From contig JAAFHV010000029.1 in the NCBI GenBank assembly GCA_013297655.1, positions 1 through 41,653 of the forward strand: a stretch of DNA of 41,653 bases, read 5' to 3'. Position numbers and translations under genes: made by a program. Shown piece after piece: positions 26,034 through 36,167 of the stretch. The stretch comes from Myxococcales bacterium. Lineage in GTDB: Bacteria; Myxococcota_A; Polyangia; Polyangiales; Polyangiaceae. Numbering within the stretch: position 1 is the first letter of the stretch; the number at the start of each line of letters is the position of its first letter. The notes under the pieces are model-generated. The model ran no database searches. It saw only the letters and a program-made list of their open reading frames with translations, and was not told where the DNA came from.

Positions 26034-26957
26034 ATGGAGCTCTCGTCGGACACCTTCGCCTGGCTCATTTCGCAGGCCGCCCGCATTCGTTCCGCCCACG
26101 GGGAGGTCATCGGCGTGCCCGCTCTGGTGGAGCCCACGTCCGAGTACTTCCCGGACGCCTTCACGAAAGACGCCGACAGCGTCGATCGGCTCCTCTCGCG
26201 CTTCGTCTCCTATACCCCGCTCGACGAGGAGCTCCCGCTTCGCCTCGGCTTCGAGGAAGACCAGAAAAACGCCCAGGCCGGCGGCTGCGGCAGCACCGCG
26301 TGCGGCAAGGGCGGCGAGGCGGGCGAGCACGGAGCTCGTGGTCGTATCGTATCGATCGACGACGGCTACGGGGTGGTGGTCGACGTGCGCGACGCTGGAA
26401 ATCCCGTTACGTTGACGGCCACCTTGGCCCGCGCGGTCGGCATGCTCGTGCTCGCGGAGGGCGGCGACGAGGTGCGCGAAGAAGACCTCGGCCCCGTCGC
26501 CGAGGTGTGCGCGATGGCGCTCGGTTTCGGCGTGATCTTGCTCAATGGCACTGCCGTTTACGCGAAGGGCTGCGGAGGCATCAAGCTCCACCGCGCGACG
26601 CACCTCACGGTCGAAGAAACGGCGGCGATGGTGGCGCTCTTCGGCCGCGCGTACGGCCACGACATGCGGCGGGTGAAGAAGCACCTCGAGGTCACCCAGA
26701 TCGAAGCGTTCGACGAGGCCCTCGCGTGGGTCGACTCGAACCCCGAGATCGTGGCCCAGCTCCGCGACACGCCCGAGCTCCTCGAAGCCGGCACCTTCGA
26801 TCTCCTCGCCCCGAAGAGCTTCCTGGGCCGCCTCTTCGTAAAAAAGGTCGATGTGGTCGCGAAGGTGCCCGCCAAGAAAAAGGCCCGCTCCGAAGAGGAA
26901 GAGCAGCGGCTCGCGCGCGCAAAAGCCTTGGTGGACGAGGCCCTCGGCTCGTCCTGA
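26034..26957 (+). CDS. conserved-looking hypothetical protein, 307 aa
   Basis: ATG 26034 starts a sequence with a folded N-terminal region (SSDTFAWLISQAARIRSAHGE). Next is a small Gly/Cys insert GGCGSTACGKGGEAG at about 83-97, then a second folded part (GVILLNGTAVYAKGCGGIKLH) with two more features of interest, a Cys and a His-rich THLTVEET segment. The last 60 residues are charged and helical (KKKARSEEEEQRLARAK). There is no signal peptide or membrane helix. I do not recognise the family. Its start is 75 bases from the divergent nuclease-fold gene. Confidence 0.8.
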   Translation: MELSSDTFAWLISQAARIRSAHGEVIGVPALVEPTSEYFPDAFTKDADSVDRLLSRFVSYTPLDEELPLRLGFEEDQKNAQAGGCGSTACGKGGEAGEHGARGRIVSIDDGYGVVVDVRDAGNPVTLTATLARAVGMLVLAEGGDEVREEDLGPVAEVCAMALGFGVILLNGTAVYAKGCGGIKLHRATHLTVEETAAMVALFGRAYGHDMRRVKKHLEVTQIEAFDEALAWVDSNPEIVAQLRDTPELLEAGTFDLLAPKSFLGRLFVKKVDVVAKVPAKKKARSEEEEQRLARAKALVDEALGSS

Positions 26958-27146
26958 GCTCCGTCGCGCCCTCACCGCCCCGGGCCTTCTCGTCCCTCGA
27001 TCCCGCCCGTCGTTGGCCACCTCACGTTCGCGGACGCGCCGGCTGCACGCTCGCGGCCGGGTTTCTACGGCGACGGGACGCGTGGCAGATCGGGCGCTCT
27101 CCTCCGATCCGCTCGCGCGCGATCCGCGCTAACATTCGCGCGGAAG

Positions 27147-28880
27147 ATGCAACGGCAGCCGCCCGCCCTCACCTCCGAAGAGATCAACCTCTACGTTCGC
27201 ACCTACAACTCGCTCCTTCGCTCCACCGGCGAAGTACGAATTAGGGCACTCGAAGAGGCTCATTCTTTCTCGCAGTCGTCGCTCCACGTGGGCGCGCTCT
27301 CCACCAAGATCGACCTGTCGGCGTTCGGATACGCGGCGGGCCGATTGCCGGCGTGCATGCCGGGAATTTCCCTCGTGATTTTGGGCCAGTCGCACGAGCT
27401 GTTCGAGGCAGCGGGGTTCGACGTTCGCTCTTGGCAGATCGTGAAGACGCGCGGTCGGCGGCGGCCCCTCCGGTGGGACGGCGGCGAGCGCCTTGCGGTG
27501 TTCATCGCCTCGGCGAGCGACATGGACGACCTCGTCCCCATCTTGGTCGCGTACCAGATGGAATGGAACAAGATGCACCAGGCGCTCCGCCCCCACGTGG
27601 GCAAAGAGAAGGAGCTCGCGGAGAGCCCTGCCCTCTTGGAGAAGGCGCTCGCTCTCGACGAGGGCGGCGCGGAGAAGCTCTCCGACGCGTTCGGCCGCGG
27701 GGAGCTCTTGAAGGGCCTCACCGCGGTGATGAGCCAGCGCCTCGATTTGCGCACGCACACCCTCGCGTCGTCGTACTCGCAATACCAGCGCGCGGCGCAG
27801 CGGTGGTGGGGTGGAATCGAACCTTCGTATCTCGCGCGCGGTAAAAATCGCGCCCCCGTCTACTTCGTTTCATCCAATACCCACGCGGTCGCCAACTTGC
27901 TCGGCGGGTACGCTCGCACGCACCGCAAAGAGATGGTCGACTGGGCCGTGCGCGAAGATCCGGAGGGCCTCGGGGAGGACGTGCGCAAGGCCGCGGAGTC
28001 GGGCGACGAGGCCGAGCTATCGCCAATCTTGTATTACCTTCTCCGCGCGTTCATCCACTCGGAGTCTTCCGAGAAGAAGATGAACGAGGTTCGTGAGTTC
28101 GAGTCGAAGAAGGGCCTCCTGCACCTCTCCGGCCCCGGGCGAATCGACGTCGACGCGCAGCTCGTCACCCTCGCCGATTTGGACATCTCGCTCGTCGATC
28201 CGCGCCTCCGGGTGCCGGGCTCGGAGCTCTTGGCCGAGAGCCGCGCGATGATCATCAATATCGACTATCCGCTCGGCATGGCTGCCTACCACCTGCTTTC
28301 GCGCGCAGGACAGGGCATCGGCGAGGTGCGTGGTATTTACATCATGGGCAAAGCGGCCACCCTGAACGGCCGCGTCGGCGACGTGCTCCTCAGCGACACC
28401 GTGTACGACGAGCACTCCGGAAATACGTTCCTCTTCAACAACGCGCTCGGCGCGGAAGACGTTGCTCCCTATTTGCGATTCGGGAGCGTGTTCGACAATC
28501 AATCGGCGGTCACGGTGCGTAGCGCGTTCCTCCAGAACAAGGACTACATGGCCACGTTCTATCGCGAGGGGTACACCGTGCTCGAGATGGAGGCGGGGCC
28601 GTTCCTCGGCGCGGTGCACGAGCTCGTGAGCCCACGAAGGCTCCCCTCCGACGAAATCGTGAACTTGAACCCGCACCTCGCGTTCGACGTGGGGCTCCTT
28701 CACTATGCTTCGGATACTCCCTATTCGAGGCGGCAGTCGCTGCTCTCGAAGAGCCTCAGCTTCTTCGGTGTCGACAGCACCTATGCGTGCGCGATCGCGA
28801 TCGTAAAACGCATCTTCACGCAGGAAATTGCTCGTATTACCGCGGAGAAGACCGCGGTCAGACGCGCGAGCGGCGTGTGA
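27147..28880 (+). CDS. two-part protein with C-terminal nucleoside-phosphorylase-like domain
   Basis: 577 residues. About 1-330 is an unrecognised helical region (for example PILVAYQMEWNKMHQAL). About 360-570 resembles the purine nucleoside phosphorylase/nucleosidase fold: RAMIINIDYPLGMAAYHLL, GIYIMGKAATLNGRVGDVLL (compare the family's ...G-x2-vGDvv...) and YTVLEMEAGPFLGAV (compare the VEMEaa ribose-binding motif). AMP nucleosidase has a comparable two-part layout, but I cannot claim that activity. The stop overlaps the next gene's GTG by 4 bases, so the two products are likely made together. Confidence 0.85.
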   Translation: MQRQPPALTSEEINLYVRTYNSLLRSTGEVRIRALEEAHSFSQSSLHVGALSTKIDLSAFGYAAGRLPACMPGISLVILGQSHELFEAAGFDVRSWQIVKTRGRRRPLRWDGGERLAVFIASASDMDDLVPILVAYQMEWNKMHQALRPHVGKEKELAESPALLEKALALDEGGAEKLSDAFGRGELLKGLTAVMSQRLDLRTHTLASSYSQYQRAAQRWWGGIEPSYLARGKNRAPVYFVSSNTHAVANLLGGYARTHRKEMVDWAVREDPEGLGEDVRKAAESGDEAELSPILYYLLRAFIHSESSEKKMNEVREFESKKGLLHLSGPGRIDVDAQLVTLADLDISLVDPRLRVPGSELLAESRAMIINIDYPLGMAAYHLLSRAGQGIGEVRGIYIMGKAATLNGRVGDVLLSDTVYDEHSGNTFLFNNALGAEDVAPYLRFGSVFDNQSAVTVRSAFLQNKDYMATFYREGYTVLEMEAGPFLGAVHELVSPRRLPSDEIVNLNPHLAFDVGLLHYASDTPYSRRQSLLSKSLSFFGVDSTYACAIAIVKRIFTQEIARITAEKTAVRRASGV

Positions 28881-30199
28881 GCAGCGACGACACGTCGCGA
28901 ACCAAGAAACACTCGCGCGCCGATTTGGAGCGGCTCGGCGCGCGCGCGGAAGAGCGTGTCGTTCGTCTCTCCGTCACCGTTTCACGGGGCCCGGACGTGG
29001 GAAAACACGTGGTCGCAGAGCCACGCGCCGCCGTCACGGTGGGCTCCGCGGAGGACGCCGACTTGCGGCTCGGCGACCCTACGGTGAGCCGCTATCACCT
29101 CGAGCTCTCGCCCTCCGAGGGCGGCGTCATGGTGCGCGATCTGGGAAGCTCGAATGGCACTTACCTCGGCCGCGCTCGCCTCGTGCACGCAGAGGTTCCG
29201 AAAGATTCGCAGCTTCGGGTGGGCGACACGACCCTCGTCGTCTCGAGCGCAGACGAGACGGCGCACGTCGACGTGCCGCAAATAGCCGGGCTCGTGACGG
29301 TGAGCCCGCGCATGCACGAGGTGCTGCGCCAGGTAAAGCGGCTCGCGAGCTTCGCGGGATCGGTGATCGTGCTCGGCGAGACGGGCACCGGGAAAGAGCT
29401 CGTCGCCAAAGCACTCCACGACGAAGGCCCGCGCAAAGGTAAGCCATTCGTGGTGGTGGATTGTGGTGCCCTCTCGCCGAACCTCGTCGAGTCGGAGCTC
29501 TTTGGTCACGAGCGGGGGGCCTTCACCGGCGCCGTCGCACGCCACGTGGGCGCCTTCGAGCGCGCCAAAGGTGGCACCGTATTCCTCGACGAAATCGGGG
29601 AGCTCCCCGCCTCGGCGCAGGCCGCGCTCCTCGGCGCACTCGAGCGAAAGAGGGTCCGCCGCGTAGGGGGCGACCGTGAGATCGAGCTCGACATAAAGGT
29701 CGTATCGGCGACGCACCGCGATTTGCGCGCGGAGGTGAACCGCGGCACCTTCCGCGCGGATCTCTATTTTCGTCTCGCCGGCGCGCGGGTGTCGATCCCG
29801 CCTCTACGCGAGCGCCCGGAGGACGTGCCGGCCCTCGTCGACCACTTTTGCGAAGAGAGCGCCGGTGCGAAGTCCCTCATCCCCGATTCCCTCGTCCTCG
29901 CGTGGCAGGGCGCGCACTTCTCCGGCAACGTGCGCGAGCTCCGAAACGCCGTCGAACGCGCCCTCGCCGGAGATGCTTCGATGGACGAAGCGCCGTCGGT
30001 ACACGGTTCGGCGCCCGCAGCCGAAGGCCCCGTAACGCGCTATCGCGACGCCCGCGCACATGCCGTTGGGGAATTCGAGCGCGCCTACGTAACAGCGCTC
30101 CTCTCCCGCACCAACGGCAACGCCTCCGAAGCCGCCCGTCTGGCGACGATGGATCGGCCGTACCTCTTGTCTCTCCTAAAAAAGTACGATCTGCGCTGA
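28877..30199 (+). CDS. FHA-domain sigma-54-dependent transcriptional activator
   Basis: 440 residues from GTG 28877, inside the preceding stop (GTGA); upstream in-frame codons belong to the previous gene. The FHA domain at about 35-125 has the phosphothreonine-binding signature VSRYHLEL...LGSSNGTYLG. The AAA+ domain follows, with Walker A GETGTGKE, the sigma-54 contact loop GAFTGA, Walker B GTVFLDEIGEL and arginine-finger region FRADLYFRL. The C-terminus has a Fis-type helix-turn-helix (NASEAARLATMDRPYLLSLLKK). All parts for opening sigma-54 promoters are present. FHA input implies control by a Ser/Thr kinase; three kinases are encoded in this window. Confidence 0.95.
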   Translation: MSSDDTSRTKKHSRADLERLGARAEERVVRLSVTVSRGPDVGKHVVAEPRAAVTVGSAEDADLRLGDPTVSRYHLELSPSEGGVMVRDLGSSNGTYLGRARLVHAEVPKDSQLRVGDTTLVVSSADETAHVDVPQIAGLVTVSPRMHEVLRQVKRLASFAGSVIVLGETGTGKELVAKALHDEGPRKGKPFVVVDCGALSPNLVESELFGHERGAFTGAVARHVGAFERAKGGTVFLDEIGELPASAQAALLGALERKRVRRVGGDREIELDIKVVSATHRDLRAEVNRGTFRADLYFRLAGARVSIPPLRERPEDVPALVDHFCEESAGAKSLIPDSLVLAWQGAHFSGNVRELRNAVERALAGDASMDEAPSVHGSAPAAEGPVTRYRDARAHAVGEFERAYVTALLSRTNGNASEAARLATMDRPYLLSLLKKYDLR

Positions 30200-30233
30200 T
30201 CGCGCGAGCGGCCGTCGATCGATCGGACCAGCG

Positions 30234-30758
30234 CTAAAGGGGCTGAGTCCGGTGATGAGCGATGACACCCAAGAACCCGATCGCCGCGATGAGCACACAC
30301 ACGCCCGTAGAGTGAAAGCGGCAGGGAACGAAGAGATTCGCGAAGAAGGCGAACAACAAGGGATAAACGAAGATCCGCTTCGCCACGCCAATCGGGAGCA
30401 CGTCGGCGACCTCCTGCAGCCAGCGCGGGGCCGGCCGCGGCGCGATCGCCGAGTCAGGCGCCACGACGTACGCGGAGTACGGGGCGAACGGGTCGTCCAT
30501 CATCCGCTCGCCGCACTCCGGACACGTGAACACGTCACGCGGGAGCTCCGCTTGGCACACCGGGCAAGGCCACGACCGCACCCCCGTCGCGTCCGGGCGG
30601 CGCGGCTCGATCGCGAGCTCGAGGGACGGCTCGTCGCGCGGATCGTCGTCGAACGAGACACGCGACACCTTCGTCACCTGGCCAGAAGAGACGGCGCGCA
30701 CCTTCGTGGTGGCGAGGGCGAGCTCGGGAACCTCGGGAGTCGAATCGTGGTCGGCCAT
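30234..30758 (-). CDS. zinc-ribbon membrane protein, last gene of kinase cassette
   Basis: 174 residues from ATG 30758; the frame is open upstream without support. A double zinc knuckle CPVC-x11-CPEC lies at about 68-86, then a linker and two hydrophobic helices (IFVYPLLFAFFANLFVPC, GVCVLIAAIGFLGVIA) before a short basic end. The ribbon plus LPIGVAKRI plus hydrophobic pair parallels the C-terminal tail of the kinase just upstream (ribbon, LPVTVGKRV, hydrophobic pair with LPCG). It therefore looks like the tail module of that kinase made as a separate protein, perhaps a partner in the membrane. Confidence 0.78.
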   Translation of the reverse strand: MADHDSTPEVPELALATTKVRAVSSGQVTKVSRVSFDDDPRDEPSLELAIEPRRPDATGVRSWPCPVCQAELPRDVFTCPECGERMMDDPFAPYSAYVVAPDSAIAPRPAPRWLQEVADVLPIGVAKRIFVYPLLFAFFANLFVPCRFHSTGVCVLIAAIGFLGVIAHHRTQPL

Positions 30759-30879
30759 GCTCGCTATGGAGCAAGCGGCGCGCCACGAGACCTCGCCAAA
30801 AACCGCACGTACCTTCATACAGTTACGAGACGAATAGCGATGGTCCAGACCCACGATGTTGGGGCGGGCCAACAGGCAC

Positions 30880-32271
30880 CTACGGCTCGTCGTCGAGGCG
30901 CGAGCGTACGTAAACACCGATGGCCGCGACGACGCTCACGGCGAAGAGACCACACGGCAACACGAGGTTGTGCGCGAAGATGGCCGTGAGGATCGCGCCG
31001 AGGAACGAGTACGCCGCGACGCGCTTGCCGACCGTGACCGGCAACGTGCCGACCGGCGCTAGCCAACCGGGGAGCCTGGGGCGCTCGGCGAGCTGGCCGC
31101 GGCGAAACGGCGTGACAGCAGCGCTGGGCCGCGCGCCACAAACCGAGCACACGACCGCGCCCGCGTGGAGCGACGAGCCGCACCCTGCGCACCGCACGAC
31201 GTCGATCGGGAGCGGCGGCTCGGTCCTCCGCGAGACGGGCGCGAGCTCGAGCGGCTCCGAGGTCGCGTCGTCGTCGAGCTCGAGCACAGTTTCACGGCGG
31301 CGGCTCGGCTCGGGCTCCGTCGGCGGACGGAGAGACGGCGCGGACGGCGCGGACGGCACACGTGCCGCGGGGAACGCCAAATCGGGGACGTCGCCCGCGG
31401 CGTTCGGTATTCGCTCGTTCGGCGTGGTCGCCGCCTCTTCGGGGTCGGACTCGGCGTCGACGAGAGCGTCGTGGAGAGCGGAAGCGTCCTCGAAGCGAGC
31501 ACCGGGCTCCTTCTCGAGGCATCGCGCGACGAGCGCCCCTAGGCGCGGAGGAATCGCGACGTCCGAGCGTTGGTGCAGTGGCGGCGGGCGCACCTCGAGG
31601 TGCTGGTAGAGCAGAGTCGCGGCCTCCCCTGCAAAAGGCGGCCTTCCGGTGAGCATTCGAAAGAAGAGGATCCCTAGCGCGTAGACGTCGGCCGCGGGAG
31701 TGAGCACATCGCCCCGAATTTGTTCGGGTGGCATCGACTCCAAAGTACCAATGAACGACCCTGGCTCGGTGAGGGTCGCTTGCCCTTCCGCTTTGGCGAT
31801 CCCGAGGTCGAGCACCTTCACGTGCTCCACCTCGTCTCCGTGGTGCACGAGCATCACGTTGTTCGCGCTGAGATCGCGGTGGACGATGCGCGCCGCGTGG
31901 AGGCCGCGGAGTCCGAGTGTAATGCCCTTCGCGATATGGAAGAAGCGCGCCACGGCGAGCCCCTGAGTACCGATGAGAGCGCCGAGGCTCTTGCCTGCGA
32001 GCAGCTCCATCACGAGGTATACGCCCTCGCCATCCGAGAGCGCGACGTCGAAGACCTCCACCAAGTTCGGGTGGCGCACCTTGGCGGAGAGCTTCGCCTC
32101 CTGGACGAAGCGCTTTACGTAGGAAGGATCGCTCTTCAAGTCCGACGCGAGCACCTTGACCGCGACGTCGCGCTCGAGCCGCAGATCGCGTGCACGATAC
32201 ACTTGTGCCATACCGCCAGTGCCGATGCGGCCATCGATGCGGTAACGGTCGCCGAGCGTTTGCCCGATCAT
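30880..32271 (-). CDS. Ser/Thr kinase with C-terminal zinc ribbon and membrane helices
   Basis: 463 residues. The kinase domain covers about 10-275: GTGGMAQVYRA, Lys39 in VAVKVL, catalytic loop HRDLSANN and DLGIAK in place of DFG. The loop Lys is Ser and the DFG Phe is Leu; the catalytic Asp, Asn and metal-binding Asp remain. The linker is Pro/Glu-rich (about 280-355). A zinc ribbon CAGC-x11-CSVC is followed by a basic stretch and two hydrophobic helices near the end, so the kinase faces the cytosol. It starts 8 bases after the upstream kinase's stop. Confidence 0.93.
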   Translation of the reverse strand: MIGQTLGDRYRIDGRIGTGGMAQVYRARDLRLERDVAVKVLASDLKSDPSYVKRFVQEAKLSAKVRHPNLVEVFDVALSDGEGVYLVMELLAGKSLGALIGTQGLAVARFFHIAKGITLGLRGLHAARIVHRDLSANNVMLVHHGDEVEHVKVLDLGIAKAEGQATLTEPGSFIGTLESMPPEQIRGDVLTPAADVYALGILFFRMLTGRPPFAGEAATLLYQHLEVRPPPLHQRSDVAIPPRLGALVARCLEKEPGARFEDASALHDALVDAESDPEEAATTPNERIPNAAGDVPDLAFPAARVPSAPSAPSLRPPTEPEPSRRRETVLELDDDATSEPLELAPVSRRTEPPLPIDVVRCAGCGSSLHAGAVVCSVCGARPSAAVTPFRRGQLAERPRLPGWLAPVGTLPVTVGKRVAAYSFLGAILTAIFAHNLVLPCGLFAVSVVAAIGVYVRSRLDDEP

Positions 32272-32279
32272 CGAGCGGC

Positions 32280-33764
<1,485 letters not shown>

Positions 33765-33950
33765 CTCACAAGAGGGTACGGGACTTTTGGATGGGGAAGA
33801 AGGGGCTAAAGAAAGGGAAATCGGGCTAGGCGGCGCCGCGCCTCGCAAAAGCTGATTGGCCACGAGCTCGCGCGCCGCGCACATGGTGTGCGTGCAAATG
33901 AAAGGGCTTATCCAGGCGGCGCGGGCCCGTGCTCGTTTGCGCTGCTACAC

Positions 33951-34108
33951 TAGGGCACCGAACCGCTTGATGACCGAGGATTTTCGCCGAGTTGCGAGCC
34001 GTGCAAGGCGCGACGACGAGTCCTACTGCTGCTAGCCGATGAGGAGCAACGAAGCACGGCGAAGTAAATCGGCGAAAAGCCGACCGAATTAAGCGGTTCG
34101 GTGCTCTA
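33951..34108. repeat. 158-bp interrupted palindrome (long-hairpin element)
   Basis: The outer arms 33951-33968 and 34091-34108 pair over 18 bp with one G-T mismatch (core GCACCGAACCGCTT / AAGCGGTTCGGTGC is perfect). Inner matches continue: TTTTCGCCGA (33981-33990) with TCGGCGAAAA (34070-34079), GCCGTGC with GCACGGC, and a central GCTAGC near 34031. The whole can fold into one long stem. No open frame is supported inside. It looks like a dispersed palindromic repeat, MITE-like element or structured RNA, just upstream of a lipoprotein gene. Confidence 0.8.
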
Positions 34109-34114
34109 CGGGTC

Positions 34115-35200
34115 ATGGGGTGGATCCGTTTGCGCGCGAAGGTCGTCATGGCGTTGGGGGTCGTGGTGCCGGCGCTCGCGCTCGCACCGGCGTGCTCTCC
34201 GACGGGAGGCGACCCGGGCGCGTGTGAGGGCGCGACATGCGACGGAGGTGGAGGAGATGCGCCAGTCGTGCCGGATACATGGGTCGCGCTCGACACCGGG
34301 CCTGCCCTCGACGCGACTCCCGGCGCAGACGCGGCGGACGCGGCTTCGACGGACGACGCGAGTGAAGACGCCGCGGCGCGGACCTACGCGGGCGCGCTCG
34401 GCGACGCGGGCGATCCCGGTGACACCGGCACGATGGCCGACGCCGCCGACGCGGCCATGTGCAGCGCCTTCAAGGTCAATCCGGAGACCCGCGCCGAGCT
34501 GAACGGGGCGGGCATGCGCGCGCATCCCGCTGGCAGCTTTGGGTGCCCCGGCGGTGGCACCGCCGGGGTCACCGCAGGCGTCTTCGAGCTCACGCGCGAA
34601 TCGCACGTCACCGCCATCATTTCCCACCGGCTGACCACGAACCAGGCGACGCGCGTTCAACTGCGAGCCGGGTGCGGGCCTTCGTCGACCCTCGTGGTCT
34701 CGCCTGCCCTTCAGCGCACGGCCTCGGCGGTCGTTCCGCCCGGGATTTACACGTTCGTTCAATGCGACAATGGCGGTGGCTTCTTCGCAGAGCCTACGCC
34801 GACGCCGGTAAACACCGACACCACGTGCGTGAACGCCTCCGTGCTGCCCAACACTGGCGCACCCATGTACGACCCGGCCCAGACTCGGTACTTTAAGTTT
34901 ACCGCCGGCCCCGGCATCGCGGCGCACCGAATATGGCTCCAGAGCAACAAGGACTACCCCCCCGGCGGACACACGATGAACACCGGCCGGGCCCGCATCG
35001 TCGTGCGCACCGCCTGCGACGACGCCGCGAGCGGAATATTCGATAGCAACCTCACCTCGCCGCCCAGCAGCCTCTGGACCAACGGCCGAAGGCTGTACGA
35101 GCTCCCCGCCTTGCAGGCGGGGAGCACCTATTGGCTCGTCCTCAGCGAAGTCGATCCCGGACTTACGCTGACCTTGACGTACGAACGGGGGCCGTCTTAG
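34115..35200 (+). CDS. putative lipoprotein with Asp/Ala-rich linker
   Basis: 361 residues. The signal peptide has basic residues, a hydrophobic run VVMALGVVVPALA and a lipobox ending APAC at 27. An Asp/Ala/Pro-rich linker follows to about 115. The globular part contains two similar beta-rich segments, each with ordered Cys (GCGPSSTLVVSPALQ and RTACDDAASGIFDS), and ends with STYWLVLSEVDPGLTLTLTYE, resembling bacterial pre-peptidase-like beta domains. The function is unknown. Its TAG overlaps a dyad shared with the convergent gene. Confidence 0.85.
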   Translation: MGWIRLRAKVVMALGVVVPALALAPACSPTGGDPGACEGATCDGGGGDAPVVPDTWVALDTGPALDATPGADAADAASTDDASEDAAARTYAGALGDAGDPGDTGTMADAADAAMCSAFKVNPETRAELNGAGMRAHPAGSFGCPGGGTAGVTAGVFELTRESHVTAIISHRLTTNQATRVQLRAGCGPSSTLVVSPALQRTASAVVPPGIYTFVQCDNGGGFFAEPTPTPVNTDTTCVNASVLPNTGAPMYDPAQTRYFKFTAGPGIAAHRIWLQSNKDYPPGGHTMNTGRARIVVRTACDDAASGIFDSNLTSPPSSLWTNGRRLYELPALQAGSTYWLVLSEVDPGLTLTLTYERGPS

Positions 35201-35215
35201 GGCATAGCCCCTTAA
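35197..35215. terminator. shared dyad containing both convergent stop codons
   Basis: TTAGGGCATAGCCCCTTAA: GGGC pairs with GCCC across an ATA loop, and the flanking TTA/TAA pair with a one-base bulge. It contains the TAG of the lipoprotein gene and the TAA of the opposite gene. A compact bidirectional terminator is possible but there is no T-run. Confidence 0.4.
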
Positions 35216-36060
35216 CCCACTTTCCAAGCGCTGGCGTACTCTCGCGCGTACGCCTCGAGCGTTCGCGGCGGCTTTCCGGTGAGCTCTTCGACGGCGTTCG
35301 TGACCGCGCTCGCAGCGCCCGCGCGCACGGCTTGGAAGAGCTGCACGAGCAAGCGCGCGTAAGGCTCTTGAATGCCGCCTTTCACGGCGCCTTGCACGAA
35401 CGCTTCGTCTTCGATAGGCACGTAGGCGATGGGACGACCCGCGGCGTTGGCGAGCACGGTCGCCGCTTCGGCATAGGTGAGCGCAGCGGGGCCAGTGATG
35501 ACGAATGCCTTGTTGGCGATGTCGTCGCGGACGAGGGCGGCGGCGGCGCTGTCGGCGATATCCCTCGCGTCGACGAACGCGGTTTTTGCTTCGGCGGCGG
35601 GGAGCGGGATGACTCCCTGGTGGCGAATCGGATCGACCCAAAAGCTGTGGAAGTTGTCCATGAACCACGTGGGGCGCACGTGCACGAAGGGCACTCCCGA
35701 GCGTTCGACGTGGAGCTCGGCCTGGCGGAGCGGAATTTGGTCACTCACGTCGACTCCCGACGCCGTCATGAGGACCGCCTTCTTTACCCGCTTCAGCGCG
35801 AGGTCGAAGAACGGCTTGGAGAGTCCGTGCCCGTCGAGCACGAGCGGCGGGCTGACCCAGAAGAGGCGGTCGACGCCCTCGAGGGCCGGCTCGAACGTGG
35901 AAGGATCGGTGTAGTCGAAGCGCACGGCGCGCACGTTGGCGCGGCTATCTTTCGCGGCCGATCGGGAGGCCGCAGTCACGTCGTGGCCTTTCGCCACGAG
36001 GGCATCTACCACCGACGCGCTCACCTTGCCGGTCGCGTTCAGGACCAATACTTTTGCCAT
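35212..36060 (-). CDS. NmrA-like NAD(P)-binding oxidoreductase
   Basis: 282 residues of the atypical short-chain dehydrogenase type. The Rossmann start is VLVLNATGKVSASVVDAL; the family's RP-x-W/F-F-M-x-N element appears as VRPTWFMDNF, and a late ITGPAALTYAEAA matches the NmrA/quinone-reductase group. It probably binds NAD(P)H; the substrate is unknown. It is divergent from an AraC-type regulator, a pairing common for such enzymes. Confidence 0.9.
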   Translation of the reverse strand: MAKVLVLNATGKVSASVVDALVAKGHDVTAASRSAAKDSRANVRAVRFDYTDPSTFEPALEGVDRLFWVSPPLVLDGHGLSKPFFDLALKRVKKAVLMTASGVDVSDQIPLRQAELHVERSGVPFVHVRPTWFMDNFHSFWVDPIRHQGVIPLPAAEAKTAFVDARDIADSAAAALVRDDIANKAFVITGPAALTYAEAATVLANAAGRPIAYVPIEDEAFVQGAVKGGIQEPYARLLVQLFQAVRAGAASAVTNAVEELTGKPPRTLEAYAREYASAWKVG

Positions 36061-36121
36061 GGGATCGTCTCCTCGCCGCGACCCACACGGGGCGGCGAAG
36101 GAAGAAGTAGGGCGCCTTGAC

Positions 36122-36167
36122 GAGACGCACCATGCGAGTAAGTCTCGTTCGCATAGCAGAGCGTCTC
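36122..36167. promoter_or_regulatory. nested inverted repeats, putative operator
   Basis: GAGACGC (36122-36128) and GCGTCTC (36161-36167) enclose ATGCGA (36132-36137) and TCGCAT (36149-36154), which enclose CGAG (36135) and CTCG (36144). A TTGACG at 36117-36122 could be a -35. The element abuts the regulator's ATG and is a likely AraC-type binding site controlling both divergent genes. Confidence 0.55.

Noticed and set aside
27147-28880. Naming the phosphorylase-like protein as AMP nucleosidase
   Set aside because: Only short motif resemblance is seen; the N-terminal half does not match anything I can confirm.
34106-35668. 520-codon minus-strand frame over the lipoprotein and NmrA-like genes
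   Set aside because: Shadow composition; it conflicts with two well-supported genes.
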